NCBI GenBank assembly: GCA_963780795.1
Contig: CAWADH010000010.1
Span: 345,272 to 409,271 of the forward strand
Source of the DNA: DATJGR01 sp963780795
Lineage (GTDB): Bacteria; Pseudomonadota; Gammaproteobacteria; Pseudomonadales; Azotimanducaceae
Direction: 5' to 3'
DNA: 64,000 nucleotides
Part shown: one piece after another, positions 52,252 to 61,048 of the stretch
How the letters are laid out: every line of letters begins with the position of its first letter
Position numbering within the stretch: position 1 is the stretch's first letter
Position numbers and translations under genes: made by a program
The notes under the pieces: model-generated
What the model was told of the DNA's origin: nothing
Database searches by the model: none
Seen by the model: the letters and a program-made list of their open reading frames with translations, nothing else

Positions 52252-53190
52252 TCAGTCCGCTTCGCCTTCCAGCACGGGCACGATGCCGTGGAGATTCTTG
52301 AAGCACGTTGCGATCGCAGTATCGAGAAACCCCTTCACGAACGCTGCGTCCTCGTCGCCGGAGCGGACTGCCGCATAGAGCGTCGGCCACACACCTTCCT
52401 CGCCCAGCGACCGCGCCACGACATAGTCCTGCTTGAGATATTCGTGCAGCGCCCAGTTCGGCAGACATGTCACGCCGCGTCCACTCGCAACGAGTTGGAT
52501 CATCATCGCGGTCAGCTCCGCGGTGCGCACCCTCAGCGGTTCGACGCCGGCAGGATCGAGGAACGACGAGAACACGTCGAGCCGCGACCGATCGACCGGA
52601 TAGCAGATCAGCACTTCGTTGCGCAGGTCTTCCGGCTCGATCCACTCCTTCTTCGCCAGCGCGTGCGACGGCGCAACCGCCAATTGCGCTTCGTAGGAGA
52701 AGAGCGGGCAGTACGTGACTTCGAGTTCCCGCATCGGATCCGCGGTTATCACGAGGTCGAGATCTCCGCGCCCGAGCGCCGGCAGCGGCGCGAAGTTGAA
52801 ACCGCTCGCGATGTCCAACTCGACGTCGGGCCAACTCTCGCGGTACTTGTTGATCGCAGGCAACAACCACTCGAAGCAGCTGTGGCACTCGATGGCCATG
52901 TGCAAACGCCCCGACTCTCCTCCAGCCAGGCGTTCGAGATCGCGCTGCGCGCCGTGCACCATCGGCAATACCTCGTCGGCGAGGCGCAGCATGCGTTTGC
53001 CGGCCGACGTGAACCGCAAGGGTCGTGTCTTGCGCACGAACAACTGGCAGCCGAGACGATCCTCCAGATCCTTCAACTGGTGCGATAACGCCGATTGCGT
53101 CAAATAAACGCGCTCCGCTGCCTCGACCAGACTGCCGGTATCGCGGAGCGCGGCCAGCGTTCGCAGATGTCTCAGCTCGAGCGCTAACAT
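52252..53190 (-). CDS. LysR-family regulator, MetR-like
   Basis: LysR-type transcriptional regulator of 312 residues. The N-terminal winged helix begins with LELRHLRTLAALRDTGSL and has LTQSALSHQLKDLEDRLG, close to MetR, the homocysteine-responsive activator of methionine genes. The C-terminal effector domain is complete. AAGGG precedes the ATG at 53190. No met gene is adjacent. The HD-protein gene is divergent, 200 bases away, and may be under its control. Confidence 0.9.
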   Translation of the reverse strand: MLALELRHLRTLAALRDTGSLVEAAERVYLTQSALSHQLKDLEDRLGCQLFVRKTRPLRFTSAGKRMLRLADEVLPMVHGAQRDLERLAGGESGRLHMAIECHSCFEWLLPAINKYRESWPDVELDIASGFNFAPLPALGRGDLDLVITADPMRELEVTYCPLFSYEAQLAVAPSHALAKKEWIEPEDLRNEVLICYPVDRSRLDVFSSFLDPAGVEPLRVRTAELTAMMIQLVASGRGVTCLPNWALHEYLKQDYVVARSLGEEGVWPTLYAAVRSGDEDAAFVKGFLDTAIATCFKNLHGIVPVLEGEAD

Positions 53191-53221
53191 GAGCCCTTCT
53201 AATGATTGGATCGTGTGACCA

Positions 53222-53234
53222 TGCATCATATTCA
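53222..53234. promoter_or_regulatory. Candidate MetR-type binding site
   Basis: TGCATCATATTCA read on the plus strand is TGAATATGATGCA on the other, matching the E. coli MetR consensus TGAANNWNNTTCA at all but one fixed position. It lies 32 bases upstream of the LysR start, in the 200-base divergent region. Autoregulation is plausible; a single near match is weak evidence. Confidence 0.3.
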
Positions 53235-53390
53235 TGCGGCGGCTTCCTGTCACCCAATCGGACGCGTGCGCTGGAAATGCCATTTACCGTCGCCATCGCC
53301 TTAGAAAATGCGGACCCGTACACATTGTGAGCGGGCACCGTCAACTAAACTCCCAATCGATGAACGATCAGGCATAACAAGCACAACAAC

Positions 53391-54320
53391 ATGTTCAGCC
53401 CAACTCGTACCGTCATCGACGCCTTCGTGGAGTGCCTCGTCACCACTTTCGAAAAGGCGTATCCGGGCGCTCAAAAGGCGCAGTCCGGCCTGCTCGAGCA
53501 AAGCGCCCGAATGGCACTCGAGTCGCTGACCAACTCGGACTGCAGCTACCACGATCTGAACCACACCATCATGGTTACGGACGTCGGGCAGTCGATCTTG
53601 TGGGGTCGCCTCACTTCGCAGGGCGACGTCACGGCCCACGACTGGCTGCACGCGATTCTCGCGATGCTTTACCACGACGTCGGATTCATTCGCGGCATTC
53701 TCAAAGGCGATCGCGGCGGTCGCTACATCGTCAACGAATTCGGCGATACGGTCGCACCGCCCGCCGGCGCAACCGACGCCTATATGGCGCCGTATCACGT
53801 ATCGCGTAGTTGTCTGTTCGTGAAGGAACGCTTTGCGACCGAGACGCTGATCGATGCCGGCACGCTGATTCATCACATCGAAATGACGCGTTTTCCGGTT
53901 CCTCGCGATGCCTTCTATCAGCGTGTCGGAGATTTCGCCGGCCTCGTGCGCGCGGCCGATCTGATCGGTCAGATGGCCGACCCGCAGTACATTCAGAAGC
54001 TGTCCAAACTGTTCATGGAATTCATGGAAACAGGCGAGGCGGAGCGGCTCGGTTACGACAATCCGGGTGCGTTGCGCGCGGACTATCCATCATTCTTCTT
54101 CGAGCGCGTTCGCCCGTACATCTCCGAAGGCCTGCGTTTCCTGCGCAAAACTCAGGAAGGTCAGCTGTGGATCGCGAATCTGTTCAGCCACGTCTATAGC
54201 GAGCAGCAGAGCGAGCCCTCTTATGGACCCGAACGGCGCCAGCGCGACGACCCGAGCGGCGACCAACGACGCCGCGCAGGCGACCGAGTAGGTCCCCAGA
54301 TCGCTGTTAGCAACAGCTGA
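53391..54320 (+). CDS. HD-domain phosphohydrolase
   Basis: Metal-dependent phosphohydrolase of 309 residues. The HD motifs are YHDLNH (about residue 55) and LYHDVGF, followed by the second-half ligands HHIEMTRF and AADLIGQMAD, in the order of HD/PDEase-type enzymes. A cyclic nucleotide or nucleotide substrate is likely. The last 40 residues (SYGPERRQRDD onward) are basic and low complexity and probably disordered. Divergent from the MetR-like regulator and convergent with a small membrane protein gene. Confidence 0.85.
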   Translation: MFSPTRTVIDAFVECLVTTFEKAYPGAQKAQSGLLEQSARMALESLTNSDCSYHDLNHTIMVTDVGQSILWGRLTSQGDVTAHDWLHAILAMLYHDVGFIRGILKGDRGGRYIVNEFGDTVAPPAGATDAYMAPYHVSRSCLFVKERFATETLIDAGTLIHHIEMTRFPVPRDAFYQRVGDFAGLVRAADLIGQMADPQYIQKLSKLFMEFMETGEAERLGYDNPGALRADYPSFFFERVRPYISEGLRFLRKTQEGQLWIANLFSHVYSEQQSEPSYGPERRQRDDPSGDQRRRAGDRVGPQIAVSNS

Positions 54321-54336
54321 CCGGTAGCCCGCTTCC

Positions 54337-54525
54337 TCAGAAACGCTCCATCGCGAAGAACACGATGGTGAAGATGATCGGCAGCAGCACTGCCGCATAA
54401 GTCGCGAGGTTGAGCACGTCATTCTGGCGATCGTCGCCGTGCAACCGGAACAGATTGCCGAGCGAAAGCCACGTCGCACCCGATACGATCGTCGTCAACA
54501 CCATCGTCAGAATCGCGGCGGCCAC
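54337..54525 (-). CDS. Small two-helix membrane protein
   Basis: Protein of 62 residues with two membrane helices (about residues 3-22 and 40-60) and a short charged loop (RLHGDDRQND) between them. GTG start at 54525 with GGAG eight bases upstream. No family is recognised. The end lies 16 bases from the stop of the HD gene, facing it. Confidence 0.6.
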   Translation of the reverse strand: MAAAILTMVLTTIVSGATWLSLGNLFRLHGDDRQNDVLNLATYAAVLLPIIFTIVFFAMERF

Positions 54526-54586
54526 GGATCAGCTCCCCATCTCAAACGCGAACTATACTTCCGGCGTATTCCTCTCGCCGCGCATC

Positions 54587-55048
54587 ATGCCGCAATCGAC
54601 GCCGCTGCACCGCCACGTACTCGTCAGATGCGAAGTCGTCAATCGCGCGAGTGCCGTGAGCATCCGCTTCGTCGAGCAGGATCACTTCCGGCTCTGGCAG
54701 TACATGATGGCAAACAAGCACGATTTGATCGTGCGCGGTGCCGCACCGTGCCTCTGGTTGCCCGACGCAGAGTTCGCGGCAAATGTCAGCGTGTTCGACA
54801 AGGCGGGCACATGCGAAGCCGTCACACGCCTCACGTTCGCGGTCTACGATCACCTCTCCGGCCTGTGCAATACGATGCAGCGCTTCGTTCCGCTTGCCGA
54901 AACCGACGAGTTGAGCGAACTGCTGTTGCGGCGCGTCTCGCCGGATATCCGCACCAGTGACGATTTCGTGATGCAGCAGCAACGCGGTTACGCCGTCATC
55001 AAGGCGGGCGCCGACCCTACGCGAATCGGCCTCCCGCTCGGGGTGTAA
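54587..55048 (+). CDS. Hypothetical protein
   Basis: Soluble protein of 153 residues, without signal peptide or membrane helix. Strand-rich N-terminal half (HVLVRCEVVNRASAVSIRFV) and helical end. No catalytic motif seen. The ATG at 54587 is the first good start; the longer frame is antisense to the small membrane protein. It faces the dehydrogenase gene, ending 15 bases before its stop. Function unknown. Confidence 0.6.
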   Translation: MPQSTPLHRHVLVRCEVVNRASAVSIRFVEQDHFRLWQYMMANKHDLIVRGAAPCLWLPDAEFAANVSVFDKAGTCEAVTRLTFAVYDHLSGLCNTMQRFVPLAETDELSELLLRRVSPDIRTSDDFVMQQQRGYAVIKAGADPTRIGLPLGV

Positions 55049-55063
55049 CCGGCCCGCCGAGGA

Positions 55064-55936
55064 TCACTGCTGCGCCAGCTGCAGCATGTTCCGGGGTTGA
55101 GCGCCGGTGAGATCGGAGATCTTCGCGTAGTTGTCCGCGATGTCGTCGACCGATGCGTCAGTGCCGAGATCCACGCCGGCATTTTCGACCAGACACGCAA
55201 TCGAATAGCGCCCGCCCGCGGCCTGCATGATCACGCCGTTCGGCGCCTTCTCACTGCACAAGAACAGAACGGCGGGCGTAACGAGTTCCGGTCCGAGGCG
55301 CTTCAACGCTTCTGCGGGCATGAGGCTTTCAGTCATCCGCGTTGCGGCAACAGGTGCGATCGCGTTCGTGAACACGTTGTTCTTTGCGCCTTCGATCTTC
55401 AGCGAATTCATGAACCCGACGAGCGATAGTTTTGCCGCGCCGTAGTTCGTCTGCCCGAAGTTGCCGTAGAGACCGGAAGGCGACGTCGTCATGACGATGC
55501 GGCCGTATCCCTGCTCGCGCATGATCGACCACACTTCCTTCGTACACAGCGCGGAACCCATCAGGTGCACTTCCACGACTGCGCGAAAGTCCTCCATCGT
55601 CATCTTGGTGAAGCTCTTGTCGCGCAGAATGCCGGCGTTGTTGATCAGAATGTCGACGCGTCCCCATGCCTTCATCGCGTCTTCGACCATGCTCTTCGCA
55701 CCCCGCGCATCCGACACGGATCCGCCGTTTGCGATCGCCTGGCCGCCGGCTTTCTTGATCTCGTCGACGACGTTCGCCGCCGCCTCGGACGAACCGCCTG
55801 TACCGTCCATCGCACCGCCGAGGTCGTTTACGACCACCTTCGCCCCGAGCTTCGCGAGCTCAATGGCGTGACAACGCCCCAAGCCGCCGCCAGCGCCGGT
55901 CACAATGGCCACGCGTCCTTCGAAACTGATCGTCAT
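55064..55936 (-). CDS. SDR, HSD17B4-like 3-hydroxyacyl-CoA dehydrogenase type
   Basis: NAD-dependent dehydrogenase of 290 residues, similar to the dehydrogenase half of the peroxisomal multifunctional enzyme 2. TGAGGGLG loop (residues 13-20), a DLGGAMDGTG segment unique to this group, NNAG motif and NYGAAK catalytic YxxxK. It likely oxidises a 3-hydroxyacyl-CoA in beta-oxidation. GGAG precedes the ATG at 55936. It is downstream of the carboxyltransferase on the same strand, with 77 bases between. Confidence 0.92.
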   Translation of the reverse strand: MTISFEGRVAIVTGAGGGLGRCHAIELAKLGAKVVVNDLGGAMDGTGGSSEAAANVVDEIKKAGGQAIANGGSVSDARGAKSMVEDAMKAWGRVDILINNAGILRDKSFTKMTMEDFRAVVEVHLMGSALCTKEVWSIMREQGYGRIVMTTSPSGLYGNFGQTNYGAAKLSLVGFMNSLKIEGAKNNVFTNAIAPVAATRMTESLMPAEALKRLGPELVTPAVLFLCSEKAPNGVIMQAAGGRYSIACLVENAGVDLGTDASVDDIADNYAKISDLTGAQPRNMLQLAQQ

Positions 55937-56013
55937 TTGGAAACTCCAGTATCCGGAAAAATCAAACGCGCGATTCTACACGTATCGGCCGAATCTGAAC
56001 CAAACGTCCGGTC

Positions 56014-57567
56014 TTACGGACGCATCGGAAATGCCGTCGGGCCAACGAGCGTCGTAAGGGCGGGTTGGATCCACTCGATCCATCGGCACAGGGTTGCGCG
56101 CGTTTCGCGCGGATCGATCAGTTCGTGCACCGCGAACGATTCCGCTCGGGGGAACGGCGAACGAGCGGCCTTCAGCTGTTCTTCAAGTTCGGCGCGTTTC
56201 TCGTCCGGGTTCGTCGCCGCTTCGATTTCCCGATGGAACGCAACTGCCACGCCGCCTTCGATAGGTAACGGGCCCGATTCCGCCGATGGCCAGGCAAGCA
56301 CGTATGCGTTCGGGGCATAGTGGGCCGCCGTCGCAACGCCGAACCCTTTGTGGATCTGAATCGATGCCCAAGGCACCGTAGCCTGCGCGGCGGCAGCGAC
56401 AGCGGCCATCCCGAATCGAATCGTGCCGGCCCGCTCTGCTTCCGGCCCAATCATGAAACCCGGCTGATCGATGAGATTGACGATAGGAACGTGGAACGTG
56501 TCGCATGTTTCGACGAACCGCCGGTACTTCTGCGCCGCGGCAGCTGTCATCGCGCCTGCGTAATGTCGGCAGTCGTTTGCGAGCACCCCGACGCTCTGCC
56601 CTGATAGGCGCGCGAAGCCGCAGATCTGACTCGGACCGAAGGTGGCGCCGATCTCGAAGAACGAATCTCGGTCCATCACCAGCGTGATGATGCGGCGCAT
56701 GTCGAACGGCGCATTCGAGTCGCGCGGCACGATCGACAGCAATTCCTGCTCGACGCGTCGAGGGTCGTCGTCACAGGCGATCCGGGGGGCGCGTTCCCAT
56801 GCACTCGAGGGCAGAAACGATAGAAAACGGCGCATCTGGTTGAACGCGTCCTGCTCGTCTTCGGCGACGTTGTCGATGACGCCGCTCTTCGCGTGCACTT
56901 CCACACCGCCGAGTTCTTCCTTGGTGCGCTTCACACCGAGCGCTCGCTCGACGAGCGCAGGTCCGCCGATCAACACCTGTGCGGTGTGGCGAGTCATCAC
57001 CGCGAAGTGTGACGCAACGAGTCGTCCTGCCGGAAATCCCGCGACCGCGCCAAGCGCGGCCGATGCGATCGGCACCTGGCCCAACGCATCGGCGATGACT
57101 TTGAAGCGCGGCTCCGCAAACACCGGTTCGCCGACCGCGCCGCCTTTTCGACTCCCTCCGCGCACACTGCCGCCGCCACCTTCCAGAAGCCGGATCAGTG
57201 GAACGCGATACTGCAGCGCGAGATGTTCTGCATAGACGCTCTTGCGGAGGCCGGCGGCGTTCGGCGATCCGCCTTTCAGGGTGAAGTCTTCACCGCCGAC
57301 GACGATGCGACGCCCGGCCACTTTGCCAAAGCCGACCACGTAATTGGCCGGAACGTAGTCGTTGATTTCACCGGCGTCGGAATAATCCGGGATCGCGGTA
57401 GCGCGGCCGTGTTCTTCGAAAGAGTCCGGGTCCAAAAGCGCGACGATGCGCTCTCGTATCGTCAGGCGGCCACGCGCGTGCTGCCTGGCAATCGCTTCTT
57501 TACCGCCCTGTCGCAACGCCAGTTGGCGGCGTCGCTCCAGTTCCTCGACCTCAGATTCCCATGACAT
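56014..57567 (-). CDS. Acyl-CoA carboxylase carboxyltransferase subunit
   Basis: Biotin-dependent acyl-CoA carboxyltransferase of 517 residues in the propionyl/methylcrotonyl-CoA carboxylase beta family. It consists of two crotonase-type halves, with oxyanion loops in LEGGGGSVRGG and DQPGFMIGPEAE. It moves carboxyl from biotin to an acyl-CoA. The ATG at 57567 gives family length; the frame runs on upstream over the enoyl-CoA hydratase end. A stand-alone biotinyl protein is encoded nearby, but no biotin carboxylase, so that subunit must come from elsewhere. Confidence 0.9.
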   Translation of the reverse strand: MSWESEVEELERRRQLALRQGGKEAIARQHARGRLTIRERIVALLDPDSFEEHGRATAIPDYSDAGEINDYVPANYVVGFGKVAGRRIVVGGEDFTLKGGSPNAAGLRKSVYAEHLALQYRVPLIRLLEGGGGSVRGGSRKGGAVGEPVFAEPRFKVIADALGQVPIASAALGAVAGFPAGRLVASHFAVMTRHTAQVLIGGPALVERALGVKRTKEELGGVEVHAKSGVIDNVAEDEQDAFNQMRRFLSFLPSSAWERAPRIACDDDPRRVEQELLSIVPRDSNAPFDMRRIITLVMDRDSFFEIGATFGPSQICGFARLSGQSVGVLANDCRHYAGAMTAAAAQKYRRFVETCDTFHVPIVNLIDQPGFMIGPEAERAGTIRFGMAAVAAAAQATVPWASIQIHKGFGVATAAHYAPNAYVLAWPSAESGPLPIEGGVAVAFHREIEAATNPDEKRAELEEQLKAARSPFPRAESFAVHELIDPRETRATLCRWIEWIQPALTTLVGPTAFPMRP

Positions 57568-57593
57568 CCCAACAGCTCGGCACAGAGGCGAGA

Positions 57594-58412
57594 TCAGGAC
57601 GGGTTCTTGAACGCCGGTGCGCGTTTCTCGAAATTCGCTTTGACCGCTTCGATCTGGTTTGGCGTTCCGATCAACGCGCCCTGGAGCGACTGCTCCAGTT
57701 CCAGGCCGGTAGCGGGATCGGCATGCCACGCCACTTCGAAGAGACGCTTCGCGGCGCGAATCGCATCAGGCGATTTGGCGGCGATTTCGCGTGCCAGTTC
57801 CAGGGCGGCCTGCAATGGGTCATCCGCAACTCGCGTTACCAATCCAAGCGCCTTCGCTTCGGTCCCGCTGAGAACGCGCCCGCTGAACGTCAATTCCTTG
57901 GCAACGTCGAGCGGCACGAGATCGCGCAACGTCTGCGTCAGCGACATGTCCGGGATCAGACCCCACTTGATCTCCATCACCGAGAGCTTCGCATCGGGCG
58001 ATGCGATGCGGATGTCCGCACCCAGCGCAATCTGACAGCCGCCGCCGTACGCAACGCCGTGAACAGCGGCGATGGTCGGCATCGGCAAACGCTTCCAGAT
58101 CATCGCCGGCCGCTGCGCGCGGTTCTCGGGTTGGTCGGAAGAGCGCTGAAACAGCGCACCGGTGCTGGTGCGCGGCGCACGCTCGATATTGCCGGCCATG
58201 CCCTGAAAGCTCGAGAAATCGAGACCGGCACAGAATCCGCGCCCGTTGCCGGACAACACGACCACTCGCACGTCTTTCGCATCGCGCAACGCTTCGCCGG
58301 CTTCGATGATCGCCTCGAACATCTCTCCGCTCAGCGCGTTGTATTTGTCCGGCCGATTCAGGCGAACGTCGGCGACGCCATCGATTTTGGTAATGGTGAC
58401 GAGATCGGACAT
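57594..58412 (-). CDS. Enoyl-CoA hydratase/isomerase (crotonase family)
   Basis: Crotonase-fold enzyme of 272 residues that hydrates enoyl-CoAs or related substrates. The VVVLSGNGRGFCAGLDFSSF segment forms the oxyanion loop and the HGVAYGGGCQIALGADIRIA segment the second. Only one of the usual glutamates is clear, so the exact reaction is open. AGGGGG precedes the ATG at 58412. It lies 26 bases before the carboxyltransferase gene. Confidence 0.9.
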   Translation of the reverse strand: MSDLVTITKIDGVADVRLNRPDKYNALSGEMFEAIIEAGEALRDAKDVRVVVLSGNGRGFCAGLDFSSFQGMAGNIERAPRTSTGALFQRSSDQPENRAQRPAMIWKRLPMPTIAAVHGVAYGGGCQIALGADIRIASPDAKLSVMEIKWGLIPDMSLTQTLRDLVPLDVAKELTFSGRVLSGTEAKALGLVTRVADDPLQAALELAREIAAKSPDAIRAAKRLFEVAWHADPATGLELEQSLQGALIGTPNQIEAVKANFEKRAPAFKNPS

Positions 58413-58493
58413 GATTCCCCCTGCTGAAAATGCGCTGAATCTTCGAGAGCGAGCGAGTCTGACACACCGTTCCGGGTGTGACAAAACGAACGG

Positions 58494-58712
58494 TCACGCG
58501 ATGACGACGAGCACCTGTCCTTCTTCGACGACGTCCTGTGGACGAACGAGCAATTCCGACACGCGGCCCGCGACCGGACTCTCGAGTGGAATCTCCATCT
58601 TCATCGATTCGAGGATGATCAGCACATCGCCTTCGGCAACCTGATCGCCGACATCGACGACGACTTTCCAGACATTGCCGGTCACTTCCGACTCGACGCG
58701 ACGATTCGCCAT
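58494..58712 (-). CDS. Stand-alone biotin carboxyl carrier protein
   Basis: Protein of 72 residues that is only a biotinyl/lipoyl domain. The attachment motif is ESMKMEI with the target lysine K38, and the VEEGQVLVVIA strand closes the barrel. It would carry carboxybiotin to the carboxyltransferase encoded 900 bases downstream. Separate carriers of this size are known in acyl-CoA carboxylases. It is five bases after the SnoaL-like gene. Confidence 0.93.
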   Translation of the reverse strand: MANRRVESEVTGNVWKVVVDVGDQVAEGDVLIILESMKMEIPLESPVAGRVSELLVRPQDVVEEGQVLVVIA

Positions 58713-58717
58713 CTACA

Positions 58718-59095
58718 TCACCCCGCGAGCTGCGACTGGAACTGGTTCATGTCGAAGTAGTCGCGCCACGCTCTGATTTTGCCGTTCACCACTTCGAATG
58801 TGCCCATCACCGGCAACGCGACCCACTTGCCGTTGATCATGAAGCGATCGACGCGTTCGGTGAGCACCACGCCATTGGGGCCCTCGACGAGATGCAGCAC
58901 GGTCCAATCGACCTTGCTCGACATACCCATGAAGTTCTGGATGACGTCGCGAATCGCCTTTTCGCCCGTAACAGGCTGCACCGGAATGTTGTGGTACACC
59001 GATTCATCGGTGAAGTGACTCATGATTCGCGTCATGTCGCTGGCGTTGAATGCATCCACCAGACTGGACACTACCTTGCTTGCGTTTCCCATCAT
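58718..59095 (-). CDS. SnoaL-like / limonene-epoxide hydrolase-fold protein
   Basis: Small cone-shaped-barrel protein of 125 residues. The YHNIPVQPVTGEKAIRDVIQ segment and the terminal GTFEVVNGKIRAWRDYFD are typical of the limonene-1,2-epoxide hydrolase group, which opens epoxides or isomerises ring ketones. The start overlaps the previous stop by four bases. The epoxide activity is a family-based guess. Confidence 0.88.
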   Translation of the reverse strand: MMGNASKVVSSLVDAFNASDMTRIMSHFTDESVYHNIPVQPVTGEKAIRDVIQNFMGMSSKVDWTVLHLVEGPNGVVLTERVDRFMINGKWVALPVMGTFEVVNGKIRAWRDYFDMNQFQSQLAG

Positions 59096-59457
59096 CTGAA
59101 CTCCCTGACGCTGACCTTAACCCGTTCCAGATACCCGACGTACTCGCGCCAAGCCGCCTCGAATCCGCCCAAACCCCGCGGTCGTGTTCCGCTAGTCGTA
59201 CGTCCCTCGCGTACCGCAGCGCCGATGATTGCATGAATCGCCCTCGCGTCGTCCGGCGCGAGCACGACTTCGAACATGTCGGTCTGTTCGCTGCCTCGAT
59301 GGTCACGCGGTTTGTCGAGAGGTGCAGCGCGCAACGCCTCTGCAAGCGCCGTTCGCAAGCGCATTTCCGCCGACAACAACTCGAGACACTGCTCCAGCAT
59401 CCAGCGCGAGAACGTCTGCGGCGAATCGCACAGCCGTTTGTATTCGTCCCACTCCAC
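59092..59457 (-). CDS. Hypothetical protein between purC and SnoaL-like gene
   Basis: Soluble helical protein of 121 residues counted from the GTG at 59457, which lies just after the purC stop. The upstream part of the open frame is antisense to purC. No motif recognised. The stop overlaps the start of the SnoaL-like gene, so it is translationally coupled. Function unknown. Confidence 0.6.
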   Translation of the reverse strand: MEWDEYKRLCDSPQTFSRWMLEQCLELLSAEMRLRTALAEALRAAPLDKPRDHRGSEQTDMFEVVLAPDDARAIHAIIGAAVREGRTTSGTRPRGLGGFEAAWREYVGYLERVKVSVREFR

Positions 59458-59471
59458 CGCGGAGCCGGCGA

Positions 59472-60404
59472 TCAGAAACGTTCGAGATCGAGCGTCGAAT
59501 CCGTCAGGCGACGATACGCCTCGAGGTAGCGCGCGAGACTGTTGCGTACGACGTCGTCCGGCAGCGCCGGTCCCGGCGGCGTCTTGTTCCAGCGTCCGTC
59601 CTTCACCAACGTTTCGAGATAGTCGCGCACGTACTGCTTGTCGAAACTCGGTTGCTCGCCGCCGGGGCGCCATTCATCGGCGGGCCAGAAGCGTGAACTG
59701 TCGGGTGTGAAAATTTCATCCACGAGCAACGGCGACGCCTCGCCGGGGATCTGCCCGAACTCGAATTTCGTGTCGGCCAGAATGATTCCGCGCTCCATCG
59801 CATAAGACGCGGCGCGCTCGTACAAGGCGAGCGTCGTGTCGCGAAGCCAGCGCATCAGATCGGCGCCGACGATTTCCGCGCCCTCGTCGAAGCTGATGTT
59901 CTCGTCGTGACCCGTCTCCGGCTTCGTCGACGGCGTGAAGATCGGTTCGGGAAGCCGATCGCCATTGCGCAGTCCTTTAGGCAGTGGAATGCCGCACACC
60001 GCGCCGGTCTTCTGATAGTCCTTCCAACCGCTCCCCGTGATATAGCCGCGCGCGATGCATTCGATCGGAACCACTTCGACTTTGCGACACAGCATGCTGC
60101 GTCCGGCAAGCGCCTTGCGCTGTGCGTCGGTAAGTCCCGGCACGTCAGCGATGTCCGTCGAGATCAGATGGTGCTTCACGCTGCTCGCGAAGTGGTCGAA
60201 CCAGAATCGCGAGATCTGCGTCAGCACGATGCCTTTGCCCGGCAAGCCGTTCGCCATCACCACGTCGAAGGCGCTGATGCGATCGGTTGCCACGATCAAT
60301 ACGCCGGGCTCTCCGCTCGAAAGCGTTACCGAATAGATGTCTCGCACCTTCCCGGACCGGCGACCGGGAAGCGACAGGTTCGTGGTCATCAGCGCATCGC
60401 GCAT
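59472..60404 (-). CDS. purC: Phosphoribosylaminoimidazole-succinocarboxamide synthase PurC
   Basis: SAICAR synthetase of purine synthesis, 310 residues, the longer type also found in eukaryotes and many proteobacteria. The GKVRDIYS start, the ATDRISAFDVV motif, the SGWKDYQKTG loop and the ILADTKFEFG metal-binding strand are diagnostic. GAGG precedes the ATG at 60404. It lies five bases after the truncated dehydrogenase, so it may be in the same transcript. Confidence 0.97.
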   Translation of the reverse strand: MRDALMTTNLSLPGRRSGKVRDIYSVTLSSGEPGVLIVATDRISAFDVVMANGLPGKGIVLTQISRFWFDHFASSVKHHLISTDIADVPGLTDAQRKALAGRSMLCRKVEVVPIECIARGYITGSGWKDYQKTGAVCGIPLPKGLRNGDRLPEPIFTPSTKPETGHDENISFDEGAEIVGADLMRWLRDTTLALYERAASYAMERGIILADTKFEFGQIPGEASPLLVDEIFTPDSSRFWPADEWRPGGEQPSFDKQYVRDYLETLVKDGRWNKTPPGPALPDDVVRNSLARYLEAYRRLTDSTLDLERF

Positions 60405-60409
60405 CGCTA

Positions 60410-61037
60410 TTACCTCGCTGTGCTTCCACCGTCCGCCATGTACACCGAGCCCGTGATGAATGCGCTGTCGTCGCTCGCGAGGAACAGCATCAATTTCGCG
60501 ATGTCATCGGGCATACCGTACCGCTGCATCGGAATCTGGCTTCTGATCGCTTCCTTCGCTGCCGACGCATCGCCCGGCGTCAGACCTGCCTCCAGGCTGC
60601 GCATCATCCGGGTTTCCACCGGCGACGGATTGACCGTGTTCACCCTGATCTTCATCGGCGCACACTCGAGAGCCGCCGAACGCATCAGGCCGATCACCGC
60701 GTGCTTGCTGGTCACGTACGGCGAAATGCCCGGTGATCCGCCAACACCCGCAACCGACGACGTGATGATGATGCTGCCGCCGCCGCGCTTCGCTAGCGCC
60801 GGTATCGCCGATTTCAACCCGAGCCAAACGCCGCGCACGTTCACCGCCATGACCTTGTCGAACGTCTCGACGTCATATTCGGTGATCGGTTTCACGATCC
60901 CCTCGATTCCGGCGTTGGCGAGAAACGTGTCTACACCGCCATAACGTTCGGTGGCGATGCGAACGAACATGTCGTTATCCGATGGCTGTGTGACGTCGCC
61001 GACGCAATAGCTCACGCGATTGCTGCCTATTTCTCTG
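60410..61037 (-). pseudogene. SDR dehydrogenase, N-terminus lost at sequence junction
   Basis: About 205 residues of a short-chain dehydrogenase. The NAG motif (LANAGIEGI), catalytic serine and YVTSK pair are intact, as is the C-terminal GSVYMADGG. The Rossmann loop TGxxxGxG and first 45 or so residues are missing: the frame changes into modC sequence around 61038. The remaining sequence begins near REIGSNRVSYCVGDVT, a normal internal SDR segment. The upstream ATG (61135) is therefore a false start, made of modC bases. Confidence 0.85.
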
Positions 61038-61048
61038 CGGAAACAGAG
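61033..61048. other. Chimeric junction between two unrelated sequences
   Basis: Two minus-strand genes lose their ends at the same point: the dehydrogenase loses its 5' part and modC its 3' part. modC homology ends after QDYALFP, encoded to about 61038, and dehydrogenase homology starts immediately after. A 5-base inverted repeat (CTCTG 61033-61037, CAGAG 61044-61048) flanks the point. This is either an assembly chimera or an illegitimate join. Confidence 0.85.
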
